Shown here: in pieces, positions 46,806 to 58,304 of the stretch | How the letters are laid out: every line of letters starts with the position of its first letter | Position numbering within the stretch: the stretch's first letter is position 1 | Source: Defluviicoccus sp. bin129 | GTDB taxonomy: Bacteria; Pseudomonadota; Alphaproteobacteria; MPNO01 | Direction of reading: 5' to 3' | DNA length: 64,000 nucleotides | NCBI GenBank assembly: GCA_002239065.1 | Contig: MPNO01000011.1 | Location: forward strand, 1 to 64,000 | Program-made: the position numbers and the translations under genes | Notes under the pieces: generated by a model | The model's input: only the letters and a program-made list of their open reading frames with translations | The model's database searches: none | Told to the model about the DNA's origin: nothing

Positions 46806-48301
46806 CCCGGCGATGGGGCGTTCTCGCGGTGGCCGCGCTCGGCGCCGCCCTGCTGGCGGGCGGGCCCGGCGGCTGCACGGTCAATCCCGCGACCGGCGAA
46901 AAGGTGTTCACCGGCGGGATCTCCGGGCCGCAGGAGCAGGCCGAGGGGCGCCGGCTGCACCCCCAGGTGCTCAGGCAGTTCGGCCCGGCGCTGGAGAACC
47001 CGGCGCTGCAGCGCTACGTCGACTCGGTCGGCCAGCTGCTGGCGCGCACCGCCGAGCGGCGCGACCTGCAATACACCTTCACCGTGGTCGATACCGACAT
47101 CGTCAACGCCTTCGCGGTTCCCGGCGGCTATATCTACATCACCCGCGGGCTGCTCGCCCTGTTCGACAGCGAGGCCGAGCTCGCCGCCGTGCTCGGCCAC
47201 GAGCTCGGCCACATAACCGCGCTGCACTACGCGCGCGGGCGCGGCCAGGCCATCCTGGCGCAGCTCGGCGTGCTCGCCGCGGGGATCCTCGCCGGGCAGG
47301 CGGCGCCCGGCAGCGGGGCCGAGCGCATCGTGGGCGAGCTCGGCGGCAAAGCGGCTTTCGCCTATCTGCGCAGCTTCTCGCGCGAGAACGAGTACGAGTC
47401 CGACGATCTCGGCATCCGCTATTTGGCGCGGGCGGGTTACGACACCGGCGCGGTCGCCCGCATGCTCGGCAAGCTGCGCGCCCATGGCCGGCTGGAGGCG
47501 GCGCTCGCCGGCCGGTCGCCCGACAGGATCGACCGCTTCGACTACACCGCCACCCACCCCGCGCCGCTCGCCCGCATCCGGCGCGCCGCGGCGAACGCCG
47601 CCCGGACGAAGCCCCGCGACCCGATGGTCGCGCGCGAAATCTATCTCGGCAAGATCGACGGGATGGTCTATGGCGGCAGCCGCCGGCAGGGCTTCGCCCG
47701 CGGCCGCGACTTCATCCATCCCGAGCTGCGCTTCCGCTTCTCGGTGCCGCGGCGCTTCATCGTCCACAACATGCCGCAGGCGGTGGTGGCGAACAGCCGT
47801 GACGGCGGACGGATAATCTTCCGCCTGCAGCCGCGCGGCGCCAGCCGGTCGGCCGCCGGGTTCCTGCGCGCCAGATGGGGGTCGCGGTTCTCCATCGCCC
47901 GGATCGACGAATTCACCGTCAACACCATGCCGGCGGCGTCCACCCGGTTCGCCGCGCGCGGCCGGGGCGGCATCGTGGACATCGCCGTGCTCGCCGCCGG
48001 GGCGCGCGGCGGCAAGGTCTACGAGCTGGTCCTGGTGTTCCCGCGCAAACCGGGTTCGCGCCTCGAAGAGGCGTATCGCACGGTGCGGCGGAGCCTGCGC
48101 GAGATGACCGCCGCCGAGGCGGCGACGCACCGGCCCCGGCGGATCCGGGTGATCCGGGCCCGGCGGGGCGACACGCAGGAGAGCCTGGCGCGGCGGATGG
48201 CGGTCGAGAGGCGCCGGCTGGAGCGGTTCCGCGTGCTCAACGGGCTCGGCCCCGGCAACCGGATCGCCGCCGGGCGGTCGGTCAAGATCGTCGCGGAGTA
48301 G
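46802..48301 (+). CDS. M48-family metalloprotease with C-terminal LysM-like domain
   Basis: A 499-residue exported protease: hydrophobic N-terminus ending at GGPGGC (possible lipoprotein), zinc site in VLGHELGHITALHYA (HExxH, about residue 135) and Glu in SRENEYESDDLG (third ligand, about residue 200). The C-terminal 50 residues (RARRGDTQESLARRM ... AAGRSVKIV) resemble LysM, a peptidoglycan-binding module. Related to BepA/YfgC, which aids outer-membrane protein quality control. GTG 46802 coupled to the upstream gene. Confidence 0.87.
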   Translation: MTRRWGVLAVAALGAALLAGGPGGCTVNPATGEKVFTGGISGPQEQAEGRRLHPQVLRQFGPALENPALQRYVDSVGQLLARTAERRDLQYTFTVVDTDIVNAFAVPGGYIYITRGLLALFDSEAELAAVLGHELGHITALHYARGRGQAILAQLGVLAAGILAGQAAPGSGAERIVGELGGKAAFAYLRSFSRENEYESDDLGIRYLARAGYDTGAVARMLGKLRAHGRLEAALAGRSPDRIDRFDYTATHPAPLARIRRAAANAARTKPRDPMVAREIYLGKIDGMVYGGSRRQGFARGRDFIHPELRFRFSVPRRFIVHNMPQAVVANSRDGGRIIFRLQPRGASRSAAGFLRARWGSRFSIARIDEFTVNTMPAASTRFAARGRGGIVDIAVLAAGARGGKVYELVLVFPRKPGSRLEEAYRTVRRSLREMTAAEAATHRPRRIRVIRARRGDTQESLARRMAVERRRLERFRVLNGLGPGNRIAAGRSVKIVAE

Positions 48302-48802
48302 CCGCGTTATCCAGGATCAGCGCGACCACCCGGCGCGCCCGGTCCCGCGCGTCGGGCTGGCCGCCGGCGCGCGGCCCGCGCCCGCGCGGGGGGGGCGCCG
48401 TCCGGCGGGCGGCCCCGCCACGTTGAGCGCCGCGACCCGCTCGGCGGCGATCCACGCGCCGGCCCGGGCGGCGGCCGCGTCGTCGCCGAGCTTCCTCATG
48501 TCGAGCACCAGGCAGGGCTTCGCCATGCGCCCGGCGAAGGCGACGGTCGCCCGGGTCCCGCCGCTCGGCTCGCCCCAGGCGAGCACCAGCGTGGCGTCCG
48601 AGTCGCGCACGTTGCGGCGGGTCCGTTCGACATAGCGGGGAGTGGCGGTCTCGTCGAGCGGGTAGCGCGCGGGAATGCGCCCGTCTTCCGCCCGGCGGCC
48701 GCGCGGGCACCAGCCGCCGCACGGGACCCCGGCGTCGAGCGCGGCATCGAGCGCGCCCCGGTCGACCCCGGTCTGCCCGCCCGAAAGTATTTTTTCGATC
48801 AC
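48282..48802 (-). pseudogene. Putative molybdenum carrier (cpYpsA/SLOG-type) protein, frame-disrupted
   Basis: The N-terminal 120 residues are typical: IEKILSGGQTGVDRGALDAA, GGWCPRGRRAEDGRIP, NVRDSDATLVLAWGEPSGGT, then ALNVAGP. After that the read frame becomes Arg/Pro/Gly noise. The family ending continues in another frame as QPDARDRARRVVALILDN up to 48282. A run of eight C (minus strand) at about 48395 and repeated flanks make this the third degenerate junction. The start is taken as the GTG at 48802. The gene is probably intact in the genome. Function inferred from related genomes: nucleotide or cofactor binding, unproven. Confidence 0.65.
48355..48425. repeat. GC-degenerate junction (3 of 5), inside the YpsA-like gene
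   Basis: The stretch contains CGCGCGGGGGGGGCGCC and, on either side, two versions of about 20 bp related to GGCCGCGCGCCGGCGG. It changes the reading frame within a conserved gene. Less clean than the others because the overlap is shorter. Confidence 0.55.
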
Positions 48803-48828
48803 CCTTTCCGGACCGCCGCGGTCCGGGA

Positions 48829-49329
48829 TCAGGCAGGCCTTTCGAGGACCGCCTCCAGCCTCTCCACCGCCGCGGCGCGGTCGATCTTTTCGACCAGCGC
48901 CAGCTCCTGGGCCAGCCTTTCGAGCGCCGCCTCGTACATCTGGCGCTCCGAATAGGACTGGTCCGGCTGGTCGGCGGCGCGGTGCAGGTCGCGCACCACC
49001 TCGGCGATGGACACCGGGTCGCCGCTGTTGATCTTGGCGTCGTATTCCTGGGCGCGCCGGGACCACATGGTGCGCTTGCCGCGGGCGCGGCCCTTGAGCG
49101 TGGTCAGCGCGGTCTTCATCTTGGCCCGCGACGAGATCTTGCGAAGCCCCGAATCCTTGACCTTGTCCACCGGCACGCGGAGGGTCATCTTCTCCGCCTC
49201 GAACGAGATCACGAACAGCTTGAGATCGAACCCCGCGACCTCGCGGTCCTCGACTCCGAGCACCCTGCCGACGCCATGCGTCGGATAGACCACATAGTCG
49301 CCTTCGGAAAACGCCGTCTTGGTAGCCAT
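48829..49329 (-). CDS. carD: CarD-family RNA-polymerase-binding regulator
   Basis: A 166-residue protein: the CarD_CdnL_TRCF Tudor-like domain at the start (FSEGDYVVYPTHGVGRVLGVE) and a helical C-terminal domain (EVVRDLHRAADQ, YEAALERLAQELALVEKID). It binds the RNA polymerase beta subunit and stabilises open promoter complexes, notably at rRNA and growth promoters. ATG 49329 lies 30 bp after the fdxA stop; the pair is conserved in alphaproteobacteria. Confidence 0.93.
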   Translation of the reverse strand: MATKTAFSEGDYVVYPTHGVGRVLGVEDREVAGFDLKLFVISFEAEKMTLRVPVDKVKDSGLRKISSRAKMKTALTTLKGRARGKRTMWSRRAQEYDAKINSGDPVSIAEVVRDLHRAADQPDQSYSERQMYEAALERLAQELALVEKIDRAAAVERLEAVLERPA

Positions 49330-49359
49330 CGGGTCCGATTCACCCCTTCCTGTCGACAC

Positions 49360-49698
49360 TCAGCTGCCTTCGCCCGGGTTCTCCGAGAAGTGCTCGGCGA
49401 ACTTGTTCTTGGTCTCCCGCCAATCGTCGGCGTCGGCCGGCGACTCCCCCTTGCGGGTGATGTTGGGCCAGGCATCGGCGTATTTGCGGTTCATCTCGAC
49501 CCATTGCTCGGCCCCTTCATCGGTGTCGGGACGGATCGCCTCGACCGGGCATTCGGGTTCGCAGACGCCGCAATCGATGCACTCGTCAGGATGAATCACC
49601 AGCATGTTCTCGCCCTCGTAGAAACAATCCACAGGGCAGACCTCTACGCAGTCCATCAATTTGCACCTGATGCACATTTCGTTGACAATATAGGTCAT
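49360..49698 (-). CDS. fdxA: 7Fe ferredoxin FdxA
   Basis: A 112-residue ferredoxin: [21 protein letters not shown] (3Fe-4S plus 4Fe-4S ligands) and [16 protein letters not shown] (4Fe-4S), then an acidic C-terminal extension with [17 protein letters not shown]. An essential-type electron carrier found beside carD in most alphaproteobacteria. Confidence 0.96.
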   Translation of the reverse strand: MTYIVNEMCIRCKLMDCVEVCPVDCFYEGENMLVIHPDECIDCGVCEPECPVEAIRPDTDEGAEQWVEMNRKYADAWPNITRKGESPADADDWRETKNKFAEHFSENPGEGS

Positions 49699-49789
49699 GG
49701 TCCGGCGACTCCCGATTTCGAAGCGACAGGGAACTTAGTACCCGAGCCCCCGTCAGCCAACATCTTTTCGCCCGCCGCGGGCGATCGGC

Positions 49790-50263
49790 TCATTCCCCGC
49801 CTTCCGCGAGCCGCGCGGCCGCCCGGCGCCGGGCGAGCGCGCCGTCGCGGTCGGACACGTAGATCAGCCCGCCGATCCGGCGCATCAGCTGGGCCTCGTG
49901 CGCATCGACCCGGCCGTCGGCGAGCACCACCTCCCACAGCATCTCCACCAGGGCGACGCGCCGCTCGTAGCTGTAGCGGTCCTTGACCGCGCGGGTGAAG
50001 CCGAGAATCTGCACCGCTCCCGCCGCCTTGTCCTCGGCCGCGGCGAGCAGGGTCTCGGCTTCGTCCGGGTTGAGCGAGAACCGCCGCAGCAGGATGTCGA
50101 GGATGCGGCGCCGCTCAATTTCGTCGAAGCTGGCATCGACCGATGCGGCGTGGACCAGCAGGGCCGCCGCGGCGACCTCGAGCGGGTCCTGCGGGCGCAC
50201 GGCCTTCGCGTCGTCCGGTTGCGCCGCGCGGCCGCCCAGCAGGTCCCTGATCCGGTTGATCAT
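49790..50263 (-). CDS. TerB-like (tellurite resistance TerB domain) protein
   Basis: A 157-residue all-helical protein: AAALLVHAASVDASFDEIERRRIL (the DxxxxxxE metal-binding start of TerB domains) and LWEVVLADGRVDAHEAQLMRRIGGL, the repeat of the same fold. Function unproven; TerB domains bind metal in stress systems. Overlaps the S4 gene by 4 bp. Confidence 0.85.
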   Translation of the reverse strand: MINRIRDLLGGRAAQPDDAKAVRPQDPLEVAAAALLVHAASVDASFDEIERRRILDILLRRFSLNPDEAETLLAAAEDKAAGAVQILGFTRAVKDRYSYERRVALVEMLWEVVLADGRVDAHEAQLMRRIGGLIYVSDRDGALARRRAAARLAEGGE

Positions 50264-50550
50264 CGGGCGACCGCCTGCAGCGGGCGCGGCGGGATGGTCT
50301 CGTAGAGCCTTCTCGCCTCGTCCGGCGGGCCGCGCCGCGTGCCCACCGCCAGCACGCGAACCACCCGGATCTCGCGCGGCATGGGGACCGTCAGCACGCT
50401 GCCCGGAGCCACCCGGTGATCGGCCTTGCGGGTCACCCTGCCGTCCACCCGGATGCGCCCCTCCCGGCACAGCCGGGTCGCCTTGCTGCGGCTCGTGAAC
50501 AGCCGCGCGTACCAGAGCCACTTGTCGAGCCGGATCGCGTCGTCGGTCAT
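50260..50550 (-). CDS. S4-domain RNA-binding protein (HslR/Hsp15-like)
   Basis: A 96-residue protein: IRLDKWLWYARLFTSRSKA and CREGRIRVDGRV, the S4 RNA-binding fold. Hsp15 rescues stalled 50S subunits carrying peptidyl-tRNA. It lies between the SUV3-like helicase and the TerB-like gene, overlapping both (ATGA type). Confidence 0.9.
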   Translation of the reverse strand: MTDDAIRLDKWLWYARLFTSRSKATRLCREGRIRVDGRVTRKADHRVAPGSVLTVPMPREIRVVRVLAVGTRRGPPDEARRLYETIPPRPLQAVAR

Positions 50551-53166
50551 ACCGGTTTCTTGAGGCTCCGGAGCTTGGCGAAGGGCGAGGACGACGGGTT
50601 GCGCGGCCGCCGGGGTCCGCGCCCCGCACGTCCCCGCGCGGCGCGTTCGGGGGCGGCGCGGATGTAGCGCGCGCCGTCCTCGGTTTCCTGCAGGCGGTAG
50701 CCCAGCCCGTCAAGCACCGGCCCCGCCTGCTGCGCCGACAGCCCGGCCCCGGAGAGCAGGTCCGGGGCGAGCTCGAACGGGCCGTTCCGCGCCGCCCGGG
50801 CGAGCGCGATGGCGAGCCGGTCGAGAATGTCGATGCGCATCGCGGTGCCGCCGATCAGCCGGAAGCCGCAGGCGGCGTAGAAGGACGGGTCGGGATCGGC
50901 GTCGGGCACCACGCTGCACAGGCCGGGCGGCGGCGCGGGCCGCGGCGCCCGGCCGCCATGGACCGACCACAGCAGCGCCCGCAGCCGCGCCGCTCTCGGC
51001 TTGACCATCGCCGGCAGGTAGACCGCCTCGAGGCCGAGGCGCACGCCGAGCGCGCGCATGCGGCGCCGGTCCGCCGCCGGCAGGTCGGCGATCAGCGCGC
51101 GCACGTCGCGCCGCGCTATCGACCCCAGCGCCTCGACGAGCTGAAAGGCGAGACCGCGCGCGGCCCCCGAGAACCCGGCATCGCGGAGCGCGAACAGGGG
51201 CGCGAGGTCGGCGCCGAGATGCCCGGCGAGCCAGGTCTCGATGCGGCGCCGCGCCCGCGCCGCCGGGTCCTTGCCGAGGCCTTCGTCGGCGCGCAGCGCG
51301 ATCCGCGGCGCGAGCGGGCTCGCGCCGGCCGTGAGCCGGGCGACGACTTCACCCCGCCAGGAGACGCCGGCGTCGTCCCGGAGCGCGAACGCATCGTCCC
51401 CGTCCGCGTCCAGCTCGGCGGCGCGTTCGCGGAGCCTCTGCCGGACGGCGCGCTCCGCCAGCGGCCTGATCTCGCGGTCGCCGCGCGCGCCGTCCGCCGC
51501 ATCGACCGCGAGCCGCAGACCCTGGATGCGGCCCACGGCTTCGCCCGCGATCCGCACCCTCCCGTCGCCGTCGACGGTCGCGGCGAGGGAGGACTTGCCC
51601 CGGGCCCGGTTGAGCAGCGCCGCGCGGCGGTCGACGAAGCGCTGCGCCAGGCGGTCGTGCAGCGCGTCCGACAGGCGGTCCTCGATCGACCGGGCGCGCG
51701 CCTGCCAGCCCTTGCCGTCGTCCAGCCAGTCGGTGCGATGGGCGATATAGGTCCAGGTCCGCACATGGGCGATGCGCGCCATCAGCGTGTCGATCTCGCC
51801 GTCGGTCCGGTCGAGACCGGCGATCTGCCCGGCGATCCAGTCGGTCGGCAGCCGTTCCTCCGGCCCGGAGAGATGACCGAACACCGTGGCCAGCAGGCTG
51901 GTGTGCTCCTCGGCCATGGTCTTGCGGTAGTCGGGGATCCGGCAGACCTCCCACAGCAGCCGCAGCGCGGCGCGGCCGCCGGCGCGGCGGCGGATGTCCC
52001 CGTCGCCGAGCAGGGCGCCGAGCGCGCGCCGGTCGTCGCTCTCGCGCGCGCGCACCAGCTCGGGCCGGGGCGGCGCCGCGTCGAGGCTCTCCAGGAGCGC
52101 GTCGGGCGAACGGAAGTCGAGCGCCGCGCTGCGCCATTGCAGCGCGGTCAGGGGCTTGAAGCTGTGGCTTTCGATCGCCTCGACGGTCTCCGGCTCGAAG
52201 GCGGCGAGCCCCCCGGTGGTGCCGAACGTGCCGTCGTTCATGTAGCGCCCGGCGCGGCCGGCGATCTGCGCGAGCTCGGCGACGTCGAGTTCGCGGTGCA
52301 GCCTGCCGTCGAACTTCTTGCGCTCGAAGAACGCCACATGGTCGAGCCGCATGTTGAGCCCCATGCCGATCGCGTCGGTGGCGACCAGGAAGTCCACCTC
52401 GCCGTCCTGGTACATCCCGACCTGGGCGTTGCGGGTGCGCGGGCTGAGCGCGCCGAGCACGATCGCCGCGCCGCCGCGCTGGCGCCGCAGAAGCTCGGCG
52501 ATCTCGTAGACCCGCCCCGCCGAGAAGGCGATCACCGCCGAGCGCGGCGGCAGGCGGGTGAGCTTCTTCGCCCCGCCCTAGGCGAGGCGGGGCCGCCCTG
52601 GGCGGCCGCCGCACCCCCGCGCCCGCGCCCCCCCCCCCCGCCGGGAAGGCGACCCCCGCGGGGCGCGGCGGCGGGCGGGTGAGCTTCTTCGCCCCGCCAT
52701 AGGCGAGGCGGGACAGCCTGGGCCGGCCGACGAACTCCGCATCCGGCACCAGCCTGCGGATCAGCGGGCGCATGGTATCGGCGCCCAGCAGCATGGTCTC
52801 GACCTCGCCGCGGGCGCGCAGCAGCCGGTCGGTGAAGACGTGCCCCCGCTCGCCGTCGGCGCACATCTGGATTTCGTCTATGGCGAGGAAATCGAAGCGC
52901 CGTTCCAGCGGCATCGATTCGGCGGTGCACAGGAAATAGCGCGCCCTGGCCGGTACGATCTTCTCCTCGCCGGTGACCAGGGCGACGTGGCGCGCGCCCT
53001 TCAGCCGGACCACCCGGTCGTAGTTCTCGCGCGCCAGAAGCCTGAGCGGAAAGCCGATCGCGCCGTTCGCATGGGCGAGGAGGCGCTCGATCGCGAAATG
53101 GGTCTTGCCGGTGTTCGTCGGGCCAAGAACGGCGGTCACGGATGCGCGTGGCCCGAGGGCGGACAT
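50547..53166 (-). pseudogene. SUV3/MgpS-like superfamily 2 helicase, frame-disrupted
   Basis: Start 53166 gives SVTAVLGPTNTGKTHFAIERL (Walker A), LRLLARENYDRVV, FDFLAIDEIQMCAD (motif II, DEIQ) and MLLGADTMRPLIRRL. In another frame it continues with IAFSAGRVYEIAELL, VGMYQDGEVDFLVATDAIGM and QIAGRAGRYMNDGTFG, then a long C-terminal region (about 450 residues). The break is at about 52521-52730, where an 84-bp segment is repeated 121 bp apart with C-rich filler. Removing 121 bp gives about 830 residues. Mitochondrial SUV3 relatives unwind RNA with the degradosome. Confidence 0.82.
52524..52728. repeat. Short duplication with C-rich junction (4 of 5), inside the helicase
   Basis: Positions 52524-52607 and 52645-52728 are the same 84 bp. 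Copy 1 decays rightward and copy 2 leftward, each changing A and T to C or G, to a run of 13 C at the junction (about 52628-52639). The 121-bp offset breaks the frame. The best-resolved example of the five. Confidence 0.8.
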
Positions 53167-53301
53167 GGCCCTAACATCGGCAATCGGCGGGCCGAAGGCA
53201 AGGCCCGGCGGGACTTGAACGCGGGGCGCCGCTTGCGCATATCTTCGCCTGTTGCGCGCGGCGGAAAACGCCTTCCGCGTCGCCCGATCGGGGAGGAATC
53301 G

Positions 53302-55167
53302 ATGGCCGAGGAGAAGCTGAGCTTCCAGACGGAAGTCTCCCGACTGCTCCGAATCGTCGCCAACTCGCTGTACAGCGAGAAGCGGATCTTTCTGCGCGAG
53401 CTGATCTCCAACGCATCCGACGCCTGCGACCGGCTGCGCTACGAGGCGATCACCGAGCCCGGGCTGATCGACGACGATCCCGAGTTCCGGGTCAGGATCG
53501 AGCTCGACCCGGAGGCGCGCACCGTATCCGTGGTCGATAACGGGATCGGCATGAACCGCGAGGGGCTGATCGCCGATCTCGGCACCATCGCCCGGTCCGG
53601 CACCAGCGCCTATCTGGAGCAGGTTTCCGGCGACGAGGCGAAGGACATGGCCCTGATCGGGCAGTTCGGCGTCGGCTTCTACTCCGCCTTCATGGTCGCC
53701 GACCGGGTCGAGGTGACCAGCCGCCGCGCCGGCGAGGACGGGGCGTGGCGCTGGGCCTCCGAAGGGCTCGGCGAGTTCACCGTCGGCGAGGCCGAGCGGG
53801 CGGGCCGCGGCACCACGGTGACGCTCTACATGCGCGACGGCGAGGACGAATTCCTCGAGCCGGCCGGGCTGCGCGGCATCGTCAAGACCTATTCGGACCA
53901 CATCGCCCTGCCGATCGTCCTCGCGGACGGCGGCGGCGAGGAGACCGTCAACGAGGCGTCGGCGCTGTGGACCCGGCCGAGGGCGGAGATCGACCGGGAC
54001 CAGTACAGCGAATTCTACCGCCATGTCGGGCACGCCTTCGACGAGCCGTGGATGACAATCCACTGGCGCGCCGAGGGGGTGCACGAATACACCACGCTGG
54101 CCTTCATCCCCTCGCAGCGGCCGTTCGACCTGTTCAACCCGGAACGCAAGCACGGCGTGAAGCTCTATGTGAAGCGCGTCTTCGTCACCGACGACTGCGC
54201 CGAGCTGGTGCCGCAATGGCTGCGCTTCCTGCGCGGGCTGGTCGACAGCGAGGACCTGCCGCTCAACATCAGCCGCGAGATGCTGCAGAACAACCCGCTG
54301 CTGGCGCGCATGCGCGCGGCGATCGTCCGCCGCGTCCTCGGCGAGCTGGCGAAGAAGGCCGAGGCGGAGCCGGCGGATTATGCGGCGTTCTGGGAGAATT
54401 TCGGCCCGGTGCTCAAGGAAGGCCTCTACGAGGACCCCGACAACCGCGGCGAGATCCTCAAGCTCGCGCGGTTCCACTCCACCGCCGATGGCGGGCCGGT
54501 CGGGCTCGACGCCTATGTCGAGCGGATGAAGGAGGGGCAGGAGGCGATCTACTACATCGCCGGCGAGGCGCTCGATTCGGTGCGCCAGAGCCCGCAGCTC
54601 GAAGGTTTTCGCGCGCGCGGCATCGAGGTGCTGCTGATGACCGACCCGGTGGACGAGTTCTGGATCCCCGCGGTCGGAACCCATGCCGACAAGCCGTTCC
54701 GGTCGGCGACCCGGGCCGGCGCCGACCTCGCCGACATCGCGGTCGAGGACGCCGCGGAGAGTGGCGAGGCGATCGACCAGGGGCGCATCGACAGCGTGAT
54801 CGCGATGTTCAAGCTGGCGCTCAAGGACGAGGTCAAGGACGTCCGGAGCTCCGACCGGCTGACCGACAGCGCCGCCTGCCTGGTCGCCGACGAGGGCGAT
54901 CTCGACATCAACCTCGAACGCCTGCTGAAGCAGCACGGGCAGATCGAGTCCGGCTTCAAGCGCATCCTCGAGATCAACCCGGGGCACGACCTGATCCGCA
55001 GCCTCGCCGAAGCCGTCGGCAAGGGCGCGGCGGCCGGCCGGCTCTCCGACACCGCCTGGCTGGTGCTCGACCAGGCGCGCATCATGGAAGGCGAGACCCC
55101 GCCCGACCCCGCCGCCTTCTCGCGGCGCATGTCGGAGGCGCTGGCGCGCGGCCTGGATGCCGGCTGA
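53302..55167 (+). CDS. htpG: Molecular chaperone HtpG (Hsp90)
   Basis: A 621-residue Hsp90: ATP-binding NASDACDRLRYEA, VDNGIGMNREGL, GQFGVGFYSAFMVADRV and the middle-domain RGLVDSEDLPLNISREMLQ. The usual charged linker is short, as in bacteria. Start ATG at 53302 with GGGAGGA upstream. It diverges from the helicase. Confidence 0.97.
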   Translation: MAEEKLSFQTEVSRLLRIVANSLYSEKRIFLRELISNASDACDRLRYEAITEPGLIDDDPEFRVRIELDPEARTVSVVDNGIGMNREGLIADLGTIARSGTSAYLEQVSGDEAKDMALIGQFGVGFYSAFMVADRVEVTSRRAGEDGAWRWASEGLGEFTVGEAERAGRGTTVTLYMRDGEDEFLEPAGLRGIVKTYSDHIALPIVLADGGGEETVNEASALWTRPRAEIDRDQYSEFYRHVGHAFDEPWMTIHWRAEGVHEYTTLAFIPSQRPFDLFNPERKHGVKLYVKRVFVTDDCAELVPQWLRFLRGLVDSEDLPLNISREMLQNNPLLARMRAAIVRRVLGELAKKAEAEPADYAAFWENFGPVLKEGLYEDPDNRGEILKLARFHSTADGGPVGLDAYVERMKEGQEAIYYIAGEALDSVRQSPQLEGFRARGIEVLLMTDPVDEFWIPAVGTHADKPFRSATRAGADLADIAVEDAAESGEAIDQGRIDSVIAMFKLALKDEVKDVRSSDRLTDSAACLVADEGDLDINLERLLKQHGQIESGFKRILEINPGHDLIRSLAEAVGKGAAAGRLSDTAWLVLDQARIMEGETPPDPAAFSRRMSEALARGLDAG

Positions 55168-55180
55168 GCGGTTTCCCGCG

Positions 55181-55221
55181 CGTCCTTCGATACGCGCCCG
55201 GAGGGCGCGTATCGAAGGACG
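55181..55221. repeat. Perfect 19-bp palindrome between convergent htpG and acnA
   Basis: CGTCCTTCGATACGCGCCC (55181-55199) is exactly complementary to 55203-55221, with a 3-base GGA loop. There is no T-run, so it fits a REP-like element or a stem that protects mRNA ends rather than a classic terminator. A half copy (GCGTATCGAAGG) occurs at 37032-37043, also at a gene end. Confidence 0.7.
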
Positions 55222-55233
55222 GCACGCTCCTCG

Positions 55234-57915
<2,682 letters not shown>

Positions 57916-58304
57916 CGCCCTCTCCTCCGCGTCGGAACACGCCGCTGCTGCGCGCGATGCATAGCCTGCCGAGGCCGGCTTGGCGAGGGGTTAATGGCCC
58001 GCCGGGAAACGGTCGCCGGCGCGAGAAGTCACAATGTTGCCGCATTCCCGGCTGGCGGCCGCCACAATCCGGCACGATATATGCATCCTCCTAGCCCCTC
58101 GGATGCCTGCCCCCGGCGGCCGACCCGCCCCCAGGCCCAACTTCCCCGGCCGCCCGGCGCTATACCCTCCGCCCTCGCCCCCCGGATCCCGGCCCGGGGC
58201 GCCCGACCGGCCGCAAGGCCAAACTTCACGGGCCGCCGGAGCCTCTCCCGGCGGCCCGTTCTTATGCGCGTCCGCGGCACGGCGGTGATACGATCCGCCG
58301 CATC
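57916..58304. other. Spacer between divergent acnA and esterase genes
   Basis: About 390 bp. It must hold the acnA promoter; a GC-rich hairpin at 58228-58259 is listed separately. No gene is supported on either strand. A small RNA ending at the hairpin is possible but nothing else indicates it. Confidence 0.5.
58228..58259 (+). terminator. Strong hairpin with short T-rich tail
   Basis: ACGGGCCGCCGG (58228-58239) and CCGGCGGCCCGT (58248-58259) pair perfectly over 12 bp with an 8-base loop, then TCTTAT. It stands 45 bp before the esterase GTG and after no annotated gene, so it would end an unknown upstream transcript or act as a leader element for the esterase. Confidence 0.5.
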
